Part shown: positions 1-5,482 of the stretch, piece after piece
Layout: every line of letters begins with the position of its first letter
How positions within the stretch are numbered: position 1 is the stretch's first letter
Source: Methanosarcinales archaeon
Lineage (GTDB): Archaea > Halobacteriota > Methanosarcinia > Methanosarcinales > Methanocomedenaceae
DNA: 9,010 nt
Direction of reading: 5' to 3'
NCBI GenBank assembly: GCA_030614485.1
Contig: JAUWTY010000036.1
Coordinates: forward strand, 1-9,010
Made by a program: the position numbers and the translations under genes
Notes under the pieces: generated by a model
Database searches by the model: none
What the model saw: the letters and a program-made list of their open reading frames with translations, nothing else
Told to the model about the DNA's origin: nothing

Positions 1-573
1 CTGCGCTCAGCCCGGGATTTATGTGATGATACCGGCGCACTGTTGATATTTGATGAAGTCCAGACCGGATTTGGCAGGACTGGCAGATGGTTTGCCAGGG
101 AGCATTCAGGGGTGGAGCCCGATATCATGACACTGGCCAAAGCACTGGCTGGCGGTCTGCCCATGGGTGCCATGCTTGCAAAGGAAGACACAGCAGCCAG
201 GATGCAAAAAGGCGACCATGCTGCCACATTTGGCGGCGGTCCGCTGGTATGTGCTGCGGCACTGGCATCATTGAAAGTAATAGAAGATGAGAAACTGGTC
301 GAACGCTCGGCCCGAATGGGTGAGTACCTGATGCAGGGATTGAAAACCCTTGAGCTTGACCGGATTACTGAAATCCGGGGCAAAGGGCTAATGGTGGGCA
401 TTGAACTGAATATGAAATGCAGCTCCATAGTTGATTATGCAAGAGAGCACGGGGTGCTGTTGAACTGCACATCAGAATCAGTGCTCAGGTTCGTACCGCC
501 TCTTATTATTGCTAAAGAGCAGATAGACCGCGTAATAGAAGTGGTGGCCCAGGGTATAAAGGAAGTAGAATGA
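1..573 (+). CDS. argD: Acetylornithine aminotransferase (class III, PLP-dependent), 3' part
   Basis: This is the C-terminal 190 residues of a class III aminotransferase; the frame is open to the left edge, so the N-terminal half lies outside the window. The PLP-binding core is visible: a LIFDEVQTGFGRTG stretch (Asp18 of the fragment would pair with the pyridine nitrogen) and a TLAKALAGGLPMGA stretch whose Lys47 is the expected Schiff-base lysine. Further on, TFGGGPL corresponds to the family's TFGGNPL segment. Enzymes of this type move the amino group between N-acetylornithine and 2-oxoglutarate in arginine synthesis, and many also act on succinyl-diaminopimelate. The stop overlaps the start of hisC by four bases (ATGA), which indicates one operon with translational coupling. 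Class III paralogues such as GABA or ornithine aminotransferases look similar, so the exact substrate is a family-level assignment. Confidence 0.85.
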   Translation: MRSARDLCDDTGALLIFDEVQTGFGRTGRWFAREHSGVEPDIMTLAKALAGGLPMGAMLAKEDTAARMQKGDHAATFGGGPLVCAAALASLKVIEDEKLVERSARMGEYLMQGLKTLELDRITEIRGKGLMVGIELNMKCSSIVDYAREHGVLLNCTSESVLRFVPPLIIAKEQIDRVIEVVAQGIKEVE

Positions 574-1667
574 CCGATTCGAAAGACCTGCTAAAAGAAT
601 CCATCAAAGGCATAGCTGAGTACGTACCAGGTAAGTCTACTGAAGATATTGTCGCAGGTTATGGCTTAAGACCTGAGGCTATAATCAAACTTGGTTCAAA
701 TGAGAATCCACTGGGCCCGTCCACCAGGGCGGTAGAAGCCGTTCGCACAATGGCAGACAGCATAAGCGTGTACCCTTCAGTTGATGCAGGAGAACTGCGC
801 CAGGCACTGGCAGCATACGTAGGCTACCCGGATGATATGGTGGTCATGGGAGCTGGTATGGATGGTGTGGTCGACACCCTTATGAGGTTGTTCGTCCAGC
901 CCGGTACCAGTGCCATTATCCCTACCCCTACTTTTTCATATTTTGAAATTGCATTAAGAGCAGCGGGCGGTACGCCTGTGTTTGTTAAGCGGCAGGATGA
1001 TTACAGTGTGCCAATTCAAACATTAATCTCCTTTATTGAGGATTCTACCCGCCTGATATATTTATGCTCACCTAACAACCCGTCAGGCAATACCATTCCC
1101 GAAGAAGATGTAAGGGCTGTAGTGGAGTCTACAGACGCCATCGTGTTTTTAGATGAAGCTTATGTTGAATTCGCTTCGAATAGCCTGGTCGGTTTGGTCT
1201 TAGAGTACGATAATCTTGTGGTGGGCCGGACCATGTCCAAGGCCATGGGCCTGGCCGGACTGAGGATAGGGTATGCAGTTGTACCTAACTGGATATTCAG
1301 GGAATACATGAAAGCCACCACTCCATTTGCGATCAGTAGAATTGCTGTGGCAGCCGGACTGGCTGCACTTGATGATGTTGATTACAGGGAGAAGACCATT
1401 TATAACGTTGAGGTGGGCAGAAAATTCCTTGCCGAGCGCTTGTCTGGTCACTGCAGGGTATATCCGTCCGAAGGGAACTTTATTCTCATAGATGTGTCGC
1501 CGAAGAAAAGCAAGGATGTAGTAGAAATGCTGCTGAAGAAAGGCATCATTGTGCGCGACTGCACCTCGTTCCAGGACGCAGGCGATGGGCTGGTAAGAAT
1601 AACCGTGGGCACCCCTGACCAGAACAAACTGGTAGTAGATGCACTGCAGGGTACATTAGGCTCATGA
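570..1667 (+). CDS. hisC: Histidinol-phosphate aminotransferase
   Basis: This 365-residue protein has the usual length for HisC, a class I/II PLP aminotransferase that converts imidazole-acetol phosphate plus glutamate to histidinol phosphate in histidine synthesis. Visible landmarks are KLGSNENPLGPS near residues 40-51 (substrate and cofactor loop), CSPNNPSGN at 166-174 with the PLP-contacting Asn, FLDEAY at 193-198 with the PLP-ring Asp195, and TMSKAMGLAGLRIGY at 221-235 with the Schiff-base Lys224 and following Arg232. The start is the ATG inside the ATGA overlap with the upstream aminotransferase gene, and the stop overlaps the next gene the same way. The aminotransferase fold is certain. 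Assignment to HisC rather than a paralogue with another 2-oxo acid substrate rests on the overall motif pattern. Confidence 0.9.
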   Translation: MTDSKDLLKESIKGIAEYVPGKSTEDIVAGYGLRPEAIIKLGSNENPLGPSTRAVEAVRTMADSISVYPSVDAGELRQALAAYVGYPDDMVVMGAGMDGVVDTLMRLFVQPGTSAIIPTPTFSYFEIALRAAGGTPVFVKRQDDYSVPIQTLISFIEDSTRLIYLCSPNNPSGNTIPEEDVRAVVESTDAIVFLDEAYVEFASNSLVGLVLEYDNLVVGRTMSKAMGLAGLRIGYAVVPNWIFREYMKATTPFAISRIAVAAGLAALDDVDYREKTIYNVEVGRKFLAERLSGHCRVYPSEGNFILIDVSPKKSKDVVEMLLKKGIIVRDCTSFQDAGDGLVRITVGTPDQNKLVVDALQGTLGS

Positions 1668-2212
1668 TAATTGCACTGACCGGTACACCGGGCACAGGTA
1701 AGACTTCTATTTGCGCTTTGCTGGAACAGCATTACCGTATAATTGACCTAAATGCTTTGATAAAAGAGGAGGGCCTGCATACTGGTAAAGATGAACAACG
1801 CGGCTCACTGGAGGCGGACATGGACGCTCTTCAGGACCGGGTGGATGAACTGGTAACGGATAAGACCGCAACAGTGATTATCGAGGGGCACCTATCCCAC
1901 TTGCTAACGGGCATTGATGGGCATATTGTGCTCCGCACCCGGCCACTTGTACTGGCACAGAGACTTGAGAATAGGGGCTACCCGCCCCAAAAGGTGCAGG
2001 AGAACATGGAAGCAGAAGCTTTGGATGTGATACTGGTAGAAGCGGTAGAACGGTATGAAAGGGTTTATGAACTGGAGACTACCACGACCATACCCGAAGA
2101 TGCTGCACTGGAGGTACACTCAATGATACAGCGGCTTGAGTCCGGGGACTATGAGCAATTAAGTGGATATCTGCCAGGGCGTTTTGACTGGAGCGAGGAG
2201 GTGTTTGGATGA
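1664..2212 (+). CDS. AK6/Fap7-type adenylate kinase (ribosome-maturation NTPase family)
   Basis: This small P-loop kinase has 182 residues, typical for the archaeal AK6/Fap7 family. The Walker A motif GTPGTGKT lies at residues 7-14. The family-type EGHLSH segment is at 74-79, taking the place of the usual NMP-kinase Walker B region. A lid-like stretch RLENRGYPPQKVQENMEAE follows at 100-118, and the C-terminus carries the family-style DWSEEVF. Family members have adenylate kinase and ATPase activity, and in eukaryotes and archaea they take part in late small-subunit ribosome maturation with the uS11 protein; that role here is inferred from the family. The start and stop both sit in 4-base ATGA overlaps with neighbours, so the gene is co-translated with hisC and the lipid synthase. 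It is cytoplasmic, with no membrane segments visible. Confidence 0.85.
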   Translation: MIIALTGTPGTGKTSICALLEQHYRIIDLNALIKEEGLHTGKDEQRGSLEADMDALQDRVDELVTDKTATVIIEGHLSHLLTGIDGHIVLRTRPLVLAQRLENRGYPPQKVQENMEAEALDVILVEAVERYERVYELETTTTIPEDAALEVHSMIQRLESGDYEQLSGYLPGRFDWSEEVFG

Positions 2213-2853
2213 CACTGAATAATTACAGGCCGTATGTGAGTTTTATTTTGGAACCCTGTGCTTCTGCCCTTGTACGCCTGGGTCTTACCCCCAACAGGGT
2301 ATCGGTACTGTCTCTCATCTTTGCGATACTGGCCGGGGTGTCGTATTATTATTCCTACGACAACAGGATGTACCTGATTGCAGCACTGGTGTTTGTGATA
2401 TTAAACTCATTCACTGATGCCGTCGATGGGGTCATGGCACGGATGTTCAATATGCAGTCTGACAGGGGTGATTTCCTTGACCATGTTATCGACCGCTATG
2501 CAGATACTTTCATCATTTGCGGCATATTCTTTGCAGGCTACGTCCACTGGATGATTGGGGTTGCTGCCATTACCGGTGTGCTGATCACCAGTTATATGGG
2601 CACTCAGGCCCAGGCAGTTGGGGGCACCCGGCATTACGGCGGCATCATGGGACGGGCTGACCGGCTGGCCCTGATAATTATGGTAAGTGCTGCTAACATC
2701 ATCTATCCTGCACAAATTTATTCCATGCAACTGCTGGGCTGGATTATTGTGGTGATTGCATTGACGTCCCACTTCACGGCAGTGCAGCGATTTTTGCACA
2801 CCTGGGGTGAGATTGAAGGAAATGCGGGCAATAAGGGAATTAAAAAGCAATAA
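2209..2853 (+). CDS. CDP-alcohol phosphatidyltransferase, probable archaetidylinositol-phosphate synthase
   Basis: This is a 214-residue polytopic membrane enzyme. The full CDP-alcohol phosphotransferase signature D-x2-D-G-x2-A-R-x8-G-x3-D-x3-D is present without mismatch, using Asp70, Asp73, Gly74, Ala77, Arg78, Gly87, Asp91 and Asp95. These residues bind the metals and the CDP-lipid. Several hydrophobic stretches (around residues 32-48, 55-68, 100-117, 119-135 and 167-190) fit a six-helix fold. The segment after the motif (GTQAQAVGG, then GIMGRADRLAL) resembles the region where archaetidylinositol-phosphate synthases carry YTRARAE and ERAER. Those enzymes join CDP-archaeol to inositol-1-phosphate to make the precursor of archaetidylinositol, a polar lipid head group. 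The alcohol substrate is inferred; glycerol-phosphate or serine enzymes of the superfamily are alternatives. The start overlaps the kinase stop by four bases, and a T-run follows the stop. Confidence 0.85.
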   Translation: MTLNNYRPYVSFILEPCASALVRLGLTPNRVSVLSLIFAILAGVSYYYSYDNRMYLIAALVFVILNSFTDAVDGVMARMFNMQSDRGDFLDHVIDRYADTFIICGIFFAGYVHWMIGVAAITGVLITSYMGTQAQAVGGTRHYGGIMGRADRLALIIMVSAANIIYPAQIYSMQLLGWIIVVIALTSHFTAVQRFLHTWGEIEGNAGNKGIKKQ

Positions 2854-2866
2854 GGGCAATAAATAG

Positions 2867-2875
2867 TTCTTTTTT
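2867..2875 (+). terminator. T-run terminator at end of the argD-hisC operon
   Basis: A run of six T residues (2870-2875), preceded by TTC, begins 13 bases after the stop of the lipid synthase gene. Archaeal RNA polymerase commonly terminates at such U-tracts without a hairpin. The run overlaps the last codons of the convergent nitroreductase gene, so it sits at the right place to limit read-through into antisense transcription. Confidence 0.5.
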
Positions 2876-3395
2876 ACCAGGATTGCCAGTGTATCAGTTT
2901 TGAGGCATCTATGCGGTCAGGTGTGTCAGGAGTATCTGCTGGATAGCCCAGGGCAAGCATACATACAGGCCTGATGTTGTGTGGAATCATGAGTATCTCT
3001 GATATATCTGCATCATTGAATGCACCCACCCAGCAGGTGGCCAGGCCCATATCATGGGCGGCCAGTGTCATTACCATTGCACTTATGCTGGCATCCTGGA
3101 TGGAATAGAGTTCACCCCGGCCGCTGTAGATACGACTGGAACGGGGCGTGTTGGCACAGAACACAATTATCACTGGCGCCTGCACCAGGAATTTCTGGTC
3201 AAGTGCAGCTTCCTTTAGTTTTTTCTTGACCGCTGTGTTTGTTACCACAATAAAGTCCCTTGCCTGGAGATTGCCGGCAGAGGGTGCCATCTGGGCATCC
3301 TGGATGAGTTTTTCTACAATCTGGCGGTCTACTGGGTCTGATGTAAATTTGCGTACGCTGCGCCGTTGGTATATAGCATCCAGGCATTCTGTCAT
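2874..3395 (-). CDS. Nitroreductase-family FMN oxidoreductase
   Basis: This 173-residue flavoprotein belongs to the nitroreductase superfamily, which uses FMN and usually NAD(P)H. The N-terminal RRSVRKF (residues 11-17) is the classical FMN-phosphate contact. APSAGNLQARDFIVV (37-51) is the second conserved FMN region, and GLATCWVGAF (117-126) is the family's third motif. The physiological substrate cannot be read from the sequence; members reduce quinones, nitro compounds or flavins, or dehalogenate. I chose the ATG at 3395 because the conserved N-terminus begins there. An in-frame ATG at 3428 would add 11 residues of no family character. A TATA-like CTTTAAGATA on the minus strand near 3442-3451 would place transcription start close to that upstream ATG, favouring the downstream start. 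The gene stands alone and converges with the lipid synthase gene. Confidence 0.85.
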   Translation of the reverse strand: MTECLDAIYQRRSVRKFTSDPVDRQIVEKLIQDAQMAPSAGNLQARDFIVVTNTAVKKKLKEAALDQKFLVQAPVIIVFCANTPRSSRIYSGRGELYSIQDASISAMVMTLAAHDMGLATCWVGAFNDADISEILMIPHNIRPVCMLALGYPADTPDTPDRIDASKLIHWQSW

Positions 3396-3510
3396 ATACA
3401 ATAAAGTGTTGATGGAAGTATAAAACATTAGCTAAGTTTTATCTTAAAGGTAATATGGATTGAAAAAAACATGGATTTACTTTCCGTAGGTTTTATCGTT
3501 AATGCCACGG

Positions 3511-3519
3511 TTTATATGT
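3511..3519 (+). promoter_or_regulatory. TATA box of the TBP gene
   Basis: TTTATATGT is a good match to the archaeal TATA element. Transcription would be expected about 25 bases downstream, near 3540, giving an untranslated leader of about 30 bases before the ATG at 3570. The rest of the 3429-3569 gap is AT-rich and holds the minus-strand nitroreductase promoter on its left side. Confidence 0.6.
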
Positions 3520-3560
3520 AATATTCTAATCAATGATTGAATATATTGAGATAACATATC

Positions 3561-3565
3561 GGTGA
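3561..3565 (+). promoter_or_regulatory. Ribosome binding site of the TBP gene
   Basis: GGTGA is complementary to the archaeal 16S rRNA 3' tail (which pairs with GGAGGTGATC). It lies four bases before the ATG at 3570, supporting that start and hence the unusual N-terminal repeat described for this gene. Confidence 0.6.
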
Positions 3566-3569
3566 AAAA

Positions 3570-4139
3570 ATGCCAGAATCGGAAATAAAGCCAGAATCGG
3601 ATATAAAGATTCAGAACGTAGTTGCGTCAACTAAATTAGCTGAAAGTTTTGATTTAGTGAGCATTGAATCAGTACTTGAAGGTGCAGAATATAATAAAGC
3701 CAAATTCCCAGGCATGGTCTACCGGGTAACCAATCCCAAAGCAGCCTTTTTAATTTTTACTTCAGGCAAGGTAGTCTGCACTGGGGCGAAGAATGTAGAC
3801 GATGTAGTAATTGTCATTAACAATCTTGCCAAGAAGATTGAATCTCTTGGCATGGAGGTTTTGAAAGACCCTGAGATAACCATACAGAACATTGTTGCAT
3901 CAGCTGACCTTGGTACTAACCTAAATCTAAATGCAATTGCTGTGGGCCTGGGCTTCGAGAACATTGAATATGAGCCTGAGCAGTTCCCCGGACTTGTTTA
4001 CCGTATAAAATCACCTAAGATAGTGGTTCTCATATTCAGTTCAGGTAAACTGGTGGTAACCGGGGGAAAATCTCCAGCAGATTGTCAGCGTGGTGTTGAG
4101 ATAGTACGGGAACAACTCGAGAGCATGTCTTTGCTCTGA
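3570..4139 (+). CDS. tbp: TATA-box binding protein (TBP)
   Basis: This is the general transcription factor that binds the TATA box and recruits TFB and RNA polymerase. The 189-residue protein has the two direct repeats of the TBP saddle: residues about 14-92 (starting [10 protein letters not shown]) and 105-184 (starting [10 protein letters not shown]). Each repeat carries FPGxVYR and an IFxSGK segment. The four DNA-kinking phenylalanines are present at the family's 17-residue spacing: Phe46/Phe63 and Phe139/Phe156. The N-terminus is slightly long because of an 18-bp tandem duplication (3573-3590 and 3591-3608, 17 of 18 bases identical) that encodes PESEIK then PESDIK. There is no acidic C-terminal tail. 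A clear TATA box and ribosome binding site lie upstream. The next gene starts only 25 bases after the stop, past a T-run. Confidence 0.97.
   Translation: MPESEIKPESDIKIQNVVASTKLAESFDLVSIESVLEGAEYNKAKFPGMVYRVTNPKAAFLIFTSGKVVCTGAKNVDDVVIVINNLAKKIESLGMEVLKDPEITIQNIVASADLGTNLNLNAIAVGLGFENIEYEPEQFPGLVYRIKSPKIVVLIFSSGKLVVTGGKSPADCQRGVEIVREQLESMSLL
3573..3608 (+). repeat. 18-bp tandem duplication in the TBP N-terminus
   Basis: Copy one is ccagaatcggaaataaag and copy two is ccagaatcggatataaag, directly adjacent and differing at one base (A to T, changing Glu to Asp). The duplication keeps frame and adds six residues to the disordered tail ahead of the TBP core. Near-identity suggests it is recent. 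Confidence 0.9.
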
Positions 4140-4145
4140 TTCTTG

Positions 4146-4152
4146 TTTTTTT
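4146..4152 (+). terminator. T7 run between TBP and the CxxC gene
   Basis: Seven consecutive T residues start seven bases after the TBP stop. In archaea this is a plausible transcription terminator, possibly partial, because the ribosome binding site of the next gene begins immediately after it. It could lower expression of the downstream genes relative to TBP. Confidence 0.4.
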
Positions 4153-4154
4153 GT

Positions 4155-4160
4155 GGTGAT
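4155..4160 (+). promoter_or_regulatory. Ribosome binding site deciding the start of the CxxC gene
   Basis: GGTGAT is a six-base perfect complement to the 16S rRNA tail and lies four bases upstream of the GTG at 4165. It follows directly on the T7 run, so termination and translation signals are nearly fused. Confidence 0.55.
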
Positions 4161-4164
4161 TGCC

Positions 4165-4455
4165 GTGTCCTACCGTGAAGCCGTGGCCAAGAGTTTTATC
4201 GTGGATGATGAGGTCAAGGATTTCATTAACCAGGAGGACCGGGATTTTAGGATTTGCACATCATGCGGTGGTCCCGTGCTGGCTCCAACGGACCTAGTTC
4301 CGGCCAAACCTACTGACGTGGAGGTTAAGGTGGGTGAAAATTCACTGTTTGTTTCTATAATACAGGCTAGGTTCACAAGACGTATCCATAGCTCAATGCT
4401 GGACCAGTACCAATACATGATGTCAGCGGACCTGAGCTGCTGTGAACTGGATTAA
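4165..4455 (+). CDS. Small CxxC protein of unknown function, linked to TBP
   Basis: I do not recognise a named family with certainty. The 96-residue protein begins MSYREAVAKSF and has a charged segment, then RICTSCGGPVLAP with Cys31 and Cys34 in a zinc-knuckle-like CxxCG turn. A proline-rich piece and a beta-like stretch (VEVKVGENSLFVSIIQARF) follow, then SCCELD at the end with Cys92 and Cys93. With the two C-terminal cysteines it could form one four-cysteine metal site, or sites shared in a dimer; this is inference. Several in-frame GTG codons exist (4153, 4156, 4165). I chose 4165 because GGTGAT at 4155-4160, a strong ribosome binding site, lies four bases before it and would be inside the gene for the other starts. 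Its position straight after TBP suggests a link with transcription or simply shared expression. Confidence 0.7.
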   Translation: MSYREAVAKSFIVDDEVKDFINQEDRDFRICTSCGGPVLAPTDLVPAKPTDVEVKVGENSLFVSIIQARFTRRIHSSMLDQYQYMMSADLSCCELD

Positions 4456-4569
4456 GTGAATTTGTTAAAAAAACTTCGAAACATTAAGACCGGATTTACA
4501 ATTATCGTTTTTACAATTTCCGGATTTATTATTGTGGGATTTACAATAATCAGTTTTACTTTTGCCTGA
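4456..4569 (+). CDS. Possible 37-residue membrane microprotein made of pentapeptide repeats
   Basis: A short frame starts with GTG directly after the TAA of the CxxC gene (no gap) and ends with TGA at 4567-4569. It encodes a basic N-terminus, MNLLKKLRNIKT, then 25 hydrophobic residues arranged as five 5-residue units: GFTII, VFTIS, GFIIV, GFTII, SFTFA. The second residue is Phe in every unit. The layout, positive charge then one hydrophobic span, is that of a single-pass membrane peptide with its N-terminus in the cytoplasm. Units 1 and 4 differ by one synonymous base (ATT/ATA). No strong ribosome binding site is visible, so translation would rely on coupling to the upstream stop. Its 3' end overlaps the convergent winged-helix gene by 14 bases. 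The alternative is that this is an AT-rich terminator region that happens to be open. Confidence 0.35.
   Translation: MNLLKKLRNIKTGFTIIVFTISGFIIVGFTIISFTFA
4492..4566 (+). repeat. Five degenerate 15-bp tandem units
   Basis: The stretch divides into five 15-base units starting at 4492, 4507, 4522, 4537 and 4552. The clearest pair is ggatttacaattatc and ggatttacaataatc (14 of 15 identical). Unit 3 begins ggattta, and units 2 and 5 keep the central ttttac. The period is a multiple of three and keeps one reading frame open. The T-rich blocks could also act as plus-strand termination signals between the two convergent genes. Confidence 0.65.
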
Positions 4570-5149
4570 TTTTCTGGAACTGGACTGCCTCATAGGGATA
4601 TACCGGCATTTCTGATAGTTCCTTTATACAATATTTCCGCTGGTTGCGGTTACCTGTGCGTTCAAGTTTATCTTCCCGGTATAGCCTGGAAAGGTATGTG
4701 GACACAGTGCTCAGGTTGATGGGACCATATATCCGGTCATAGTCACTTTTTACTTCAAGTGATGTGAACCAGTGGCCCTTGTATTCAAAATTGAGGAAAA
4801 GTTCCAATCGTTCTTTAATTGTAAGGGACTCGTTCTTTAGCTGGTTGTATTCTTCTATAGCAATGCCAAAGTTACGAGCCCCCTGGGTTTTGGGTTGGGT
4901 GGTTTGAGTTGTCTGAAAGGTAGGTTGTTCAATTGGAGTTGTCTGTACTGGGTGGGGCTGCACGGTGGGGACGTTGGGAGCCACTTGAGGCGCAGCAAAA
5001 GCAGTCTGTTGTGAAGTTGTATGTGAAAAATTGTATAGGTTTGTTAACTTGTTAATGAGATTTAATAAAGTTTCAGGAGTAAGGTTGCCGATAATCTCGG
5101 TCCTGTCAATAGAACCGTCGTCCATTTTTATTTCGACACGTATTTCCAT
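4556..5149 (-). CDS. Winged-helix protein with Thr/Gln/Pro-rich linker, putative regulator
   Basis: This 197-residue protein has three parts. Residues 1-40 (MEIRVEIKMDDG, then LTPETLLNLINKL) look like a small alpha/beta domain. Residues 42-90 are a low-complexity linker rich in Thr, Gln and Pro. Residues about 108-177 look like a winged helix: ERLELFLNF, a WFTSLEVKSDY helix, a likely recognition helix NLSTVSTYLSRLYRED, and a wing LERTGNRNQRKYCI. No named family is recognised, so DNA binding is inferred from this pattern. I chose the ATG at 5149: GAGG (complement of 5158-5161) lies eight bases upstream, and the conserved-looking start begins there. A GTG at 5200 in frame would add 17 residues but lies upstream of the TATA box at 5171-5182. 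The gene is divergent from the amidohydrolase cluster and convergent with the TBP cluster. Confidence 0.7.
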   Translation of the reverse strand: MEIRVEIKMDDGSIDRTEIIGNLTPETLLNLINKLTNLYNFSHTTSQQTAFAAPQVAPNVPTVQPHPVQTTPIEQPTFQTTQTTQPKTQGARNFGIAIEEYNQLKNESLTIKERLELFLNFEYKGHWFTSLEVKSDYDRIYGPINLSTVSTYLSRLYREDKLERTGNRNQRKYCIKELSEMPVYPYEAVQFQKIRQK

Positions 5150-5170
5150 TTTATTGTCCTCAAAAGCGGA

Positions 5171-5182
5171 GATATATATATC
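5171..5182 (-). promoter_or_regulatory. TATA box of the winged-helix gene
   Basis: GATATATATATC is a self-complementary TATA element centred near 5176. About 26 bases downstream on the minus strand is 5150, right at the ATG at 5149. The mRNA would be leaderless or nearly so, even though a GAGG sequence also lies in front of that ATG. This argues against the longer frame from 5200. Confidence 0.5.
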
Positions 5183-5199
5183 AAAGGAAGGCAGCCGCA

Positions 5200-5257
5200 C
5201 ATCCCCTCAGATCGCGGCCGGCATCCCTCGCCTCGGAAGTATTCCATCCCCTCCGAT
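5200..5257 (-). repeat. Three spaced GAGGGGATG-type repeats upstream of the winged-helix promoter
   Basis: On the plus strand, CATCCCCTCAGAT (5200-5212) and CATCCCCTCCGAT (5245-5257) match at 12 of 13 bases. A weaker copy CATCCCTCGCC starts at 5222. Spacing between starts is 22 and 23 bases, about two helical turns. The block is GC-rich in an AT-rich gap and lies just upstream of the minus-strand TATA box, so it may be an activator or autoregulatory site. I see no gene in it. Confidence 0.5.
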
Positions 5258-5275
5258 GATTATCCACTTTTACGA

Positions 5276-5294
5276 TGTGAATGTGTAATTCACA
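5276..5294. promoter_or_regulatory. 19-bp perfect-arm dyad, candidate operator
   Basis: TGTGAATGTGTAATTCACA has perfect 7-base inverted arms (TGTGAAT and ATTCACA) around a 5-base centre. The heptamer ATTCACA occurs again at 5464-5470 and 5596-5602 in the same intergenic region, each next to a TATA-like sequence. The longer TGTGAATGTGT (5276-5286) has an exact reverse complement at 5460-5470. This is typical of binding sites for a dimeric winged-helix regulator. Confidence 0.5.
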
Positions 5295-5333
5295 AGTAGT
5301 GTTGTAGTTAACATGTAATTAAACTTCACTAAT

Positions 5334-5344
5334 CATATATATAG
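5334..5344 (+). promoter_or_regulatory. TATA box upstream of a tiny leader frame
   Basis: CATATATATAG is a good archaeal TATA element. About 25-29 bases downstream comes GGAGG (5359-5363) and an ATG at 5367 that opens only five codons (MSVCT, stop at 5382-5384). The AT-rich 5201-5702 gap holds no other convincing gene. Confidence 0.4.
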
Positions 5345-5412
5345 TATGCAGTAGAAACGGAGGAAAATGTCAGTCTGTACCTAAAAAAAACTATTTAACA
5401 CATGTTTAAAGC

Positions 5413-5439
5413 AAAAACACTCTAATTTGTGTTGTTTTT
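5413..5439 (+). terminator. Possible hairpin plus T-run in the amidohydrolase upstream region
   Basis: AAAAACAC (5413-5420) can pair with GTGTT-TTT inside GTGTTGTTTTT (5429-5439), leaving one bulged G and an eight-base loop. A five-base T-run is part of the right arm. This could end a short transcript begun at the TATA box at 5334-5344. The stem is AT-rich and weak, so it may be chance. Confidence 0.3.
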
Positions 5440-5470
5440 CTTATCCACACTATCACAATACACATTCACA

Positions 5471-5482
5471 CTAAATATAAAC
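5471..5482 (+). promoter_or_regulatory. Probable TATA box of the amidohydrolase gene
   Basis: CTAAATATAAAC fits an archaeal TATA element, with expected transcription start near 5503. That would leave a leader of about 200 bases before the ATG at 5703, which includes a G6 run (5517-5522). A second candidate, GTTATATTC at 5586-5594, would give a shorter leader of about 90 bases. The ATTCACA heptamer abuts both. Confidence 0.45.

Noticed and set aside
43..573. TTG at 43 as the start of the first aminotransferase
   Set aside because: The same frame is open to position 1 and reads through conserved aminotransferase sequence, so the gene is simply cut by the window edge.
3396..3428. Upstream ATG of the nitroreductase adding 11 residues
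   Set aside because: No ribosome binding site precedes it, the extra residues have no family match, and the likely TATA box is too close.
5199..5251. Short minus-strand frame starting ATG at the GAGGGGATG repeats
   Set aside because: It runs out of frame with the winged-helix gene, stops inside it, and has no family character.
5031..5288. Plus-strand frame of 85 codons opposite the winged-helix gene start
   Set aside because: It overlaps the real minus-strand coding region and its promoter, and shows no domain features.
5307..5411. Two ACATGT palindromes flanked by TTAA-like arms (5311-5316 and 5400-5405)
   Set aside because: The six-base core is short, the arms do not match well between the two sites, and AT-rich DNA makes such matches common.
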